The notes under the pieces were generated by a model. It saw nothing but the letters and a program-made list of their open reading frames with translations. It was not told the DNA's origin and did no database searches. This document shows positions 63,046 to 64,000 of a DNA stretch of 64,000 bases, one piece after another; position 1 is the first letter of the stretch; each line of letters opens with the position of its first letter. The stretch comes from Corynebacterium urogenitale (lineage in GTDB: Bacteria > Actinomycetota > Actinomycetes > Mycobacteriales > Mycobacteriaceae), in the NCBI RefSeq assembly GCF_009026825.1, contig NZ_CP045032.1, positions 248,001-312,000 of the forward strand, in the 5' to 3' direction. The translations under genes were made by a program, and so were the position numbers.

Positions 63046-64000
63046 TTAACGGAAGGCTGGCTTATCGGTGAGTGCCTGGCCAATGATGAGCTGGTGCATT
63101 TCTGCGGTGCCCTCGTAGGTCAGGACGGACTCGAGGTTGTTGGCATGGCGTAGTGGGGAGTACTCAAGGGTGATGCCGGAGGCTCCGAGGAGTGTGCGGC
63201 ACTCACGAGCGATCTCAATGGCGACGCGGGTGGAGTTGAGTTTGCCGACAGAGACCTGGTGCGGTGCGAGCTCGCCCTTGTCCTTGAGTCGGCCAAGTTG
63301 GAGGGCCAGGAGGGTTGACTTGTTGAGCTCGACGGCCATGTTGGCCAGCTTGGCCTGGGTCAGCTGGAAGCTGGACAGGGACTTGCCGAAGACCTCGCGG
63401 GTCTGGGTGTACTCGATGGTGGTCTCCAGGGAGTCGCGGGCTGCGCCCAGTGCGCCCCAGATGATGCCGTAGCGGGCCTCGTTGAGGCAGGTCAGAGGGC
63501 CGCGCAGGGAGCTGACCTTTGGCAGGCGCTGGGAGTCTGGCACGCGGCAGTTGTCCAGGACGATCTCGCCGGTGATGGAGGCGCGCAGGGAGAGCTTCTT
63601 GTGGATCTCTGGTGCGGAGAAGCCTTCCATGCCTGGCTCGAGGATGAAGCCTGCGTAGCCGTCTTCGGTGCGGGCCCAGACGACGGCGACATCAGCGACA
63701 GGGGAGTTGGTGATCCACATCTTGGTGCCGTTGAGGATCCAGTCATCGCCATCCTTGACTGCGCGGGTCTTCATGGAGGCTGGATCGGAGCCTGCGTCCG
63801 GTTCGGTGAGGCCGAAGCAACCGAGGTACTCGCCTGCCGCCATCTTTGGCAGGTACTTGTTCTTCTGTTCCTCCGAGCCCCAGTGGTGGATGGCGAACAT
63901 GGCTAGGGAGCCCTGGACGGAGACGAAGGAGCGCAGGCCGGAGTCGACTGCTTCGATTTCCATGCAGGCCAGACCGTAGGCGACGGCGGAGGTGCCTGGG
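63046..64000 (-). CDS. Glutaryl-CoA dehydrogenase-type acyl-CoA dehydrogenase, 5' end outside window
   Basis: 318 residues visible; the N-terminus lies beyond the right edge. The sequence follows GCDH: EAVDSGLRSFVSVQGSLAMFAI, GCFGLTEPDAGSDPASMKTRA, MWITNSPVADVAVVWA, LRASITGEIVLDNC, LRGPLTCLNEARYGIIWGALGAA and catalytic Glu in LTYEGTAEMHQLIIG. It oxidises and decarboxylates glutaryl-CoA to crotonyl-CoA. Downstream by 66 bp is the CoA-transferase. Confidence 0.87.
   Translation of the reverse strand, partial: PGTSAVAYGLACMEIEAVDSGLRSFVSVQGSLAMFAIHHWGSEEQKNKYLPKMAAGEYLGCFGLTEPDAGSDPASMKTRAVKDGDDWILNGTKMWITNSPVADVAVVWARTEDGYAGFILEPGMEGFSAPEIHKKLSLRASITGEIVLDNCRVPDSQRLPKVSSLRGPLTCLNEARYGIIWGALGAARDSLETTIEYTQTREVFGKSLSSFQLTQAKLANMAVELNKSTLLALQLGRLKDKGELAPHQVSVGKLNSTRVAIEIARECRTLLGASGITLEYSPLRHANNLESVLTYEGTAEMHQLIIGQALTDKPAFR

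Overview
The window is a stretch of a Corynebacterium chromosome (high GC, order Mycobacteriales). This is inferred from gene content and order. It carries an MmpL3-type trehalose monomycolate transporter, an AftD-type arabinofuranosyltransferase, a trehalose-mycolate acetyltransferase candidate, LpqI, a DUF2613 peptide, a perfect McbR-type operator, HspR/HAIR control of dnaK and many apparently leaderless genes. Much of the order follows the M. tuberculosis block Rv0206c-Rv0211, Rv0224c-Rv0228, Rv0236c-Rv0237, Rv0321-Rv0322, Rv0337c-Rv0338c and Rv0350-Rv0353 (recalled, not searched). Several beta-oxidation/CoA-ester genes would suit a lipophilic species. The species cannot be fixed.

1-10.4 kb: a Tat-exported PhoX-family protein (cut by the left edge). 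Then a leftward operon trmB - NYN protein - mmpL3 - LPG-synthase-like membrane protein - DUF3054. Facing it are two small corynebacterial genes and pckA. 10.5-15.9 kb: a thiosulfate transporter fused to a TusA domain, a DedA protein, and a coupled trio of an acidic exported protein, a histidine kinase and a response regulator. 15.9-19.5 kb: fadA-fadB. 19.6-32.3 kb: an envelope block with a methyltransferase, a GT4 glycosyltransferase, a polytopic Rv0226c-like protein, a DUF3068 protein (lipomannan/LAM maturation), TmaT, AftD, DUF2613, a universal stress protein and LpqI. Two convergent pairs in it overlap at their 3' ends.

32.3-37.7 kb is the most accessory-looking part. It has repeated palindromes, a two-domain AbiEi/DUF559-like nuclease, a VanW protein, and two related small exported or membrane proteins beside about 550 bp of AT-rich DNA. 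37.7-48.2 kb: tRNA-Gly, dcd, ugd, alaT, a truncated SfnG-like monooxygenase behind an McbR operator, a Pro/Gly-rich membrane protein, an Fe-S oxidoreductase with a very long Ala/Pro repeat tail, and an HSL-type hydrolase. 48.2-54.5 kb: dnaK-grpE, a reversed gene of unknown function, then dnaJ-hspR. 54.5-64 kb: an APC amino-acid permease, a flavin monooxygenase, a coupled helical protein/DUF1023 hydrolase pair, a nitrilase-family amidase, a flavohemoglobin-like reductase, and a class III CoA-transferase next to a glutaryl-CoA dehydrogenase (cut by the right edge).

I see no rRNA, CRISPR array, insertion sequence or prophage. The strongest signals outside ordinary annotation are a dispersed motif GGTGGCGTCG(AA), found by eye in at least 14 exact copies, the McbR operator before a damaged sulfone monooxygenase gene, and the repeat-flanked nuclease region.
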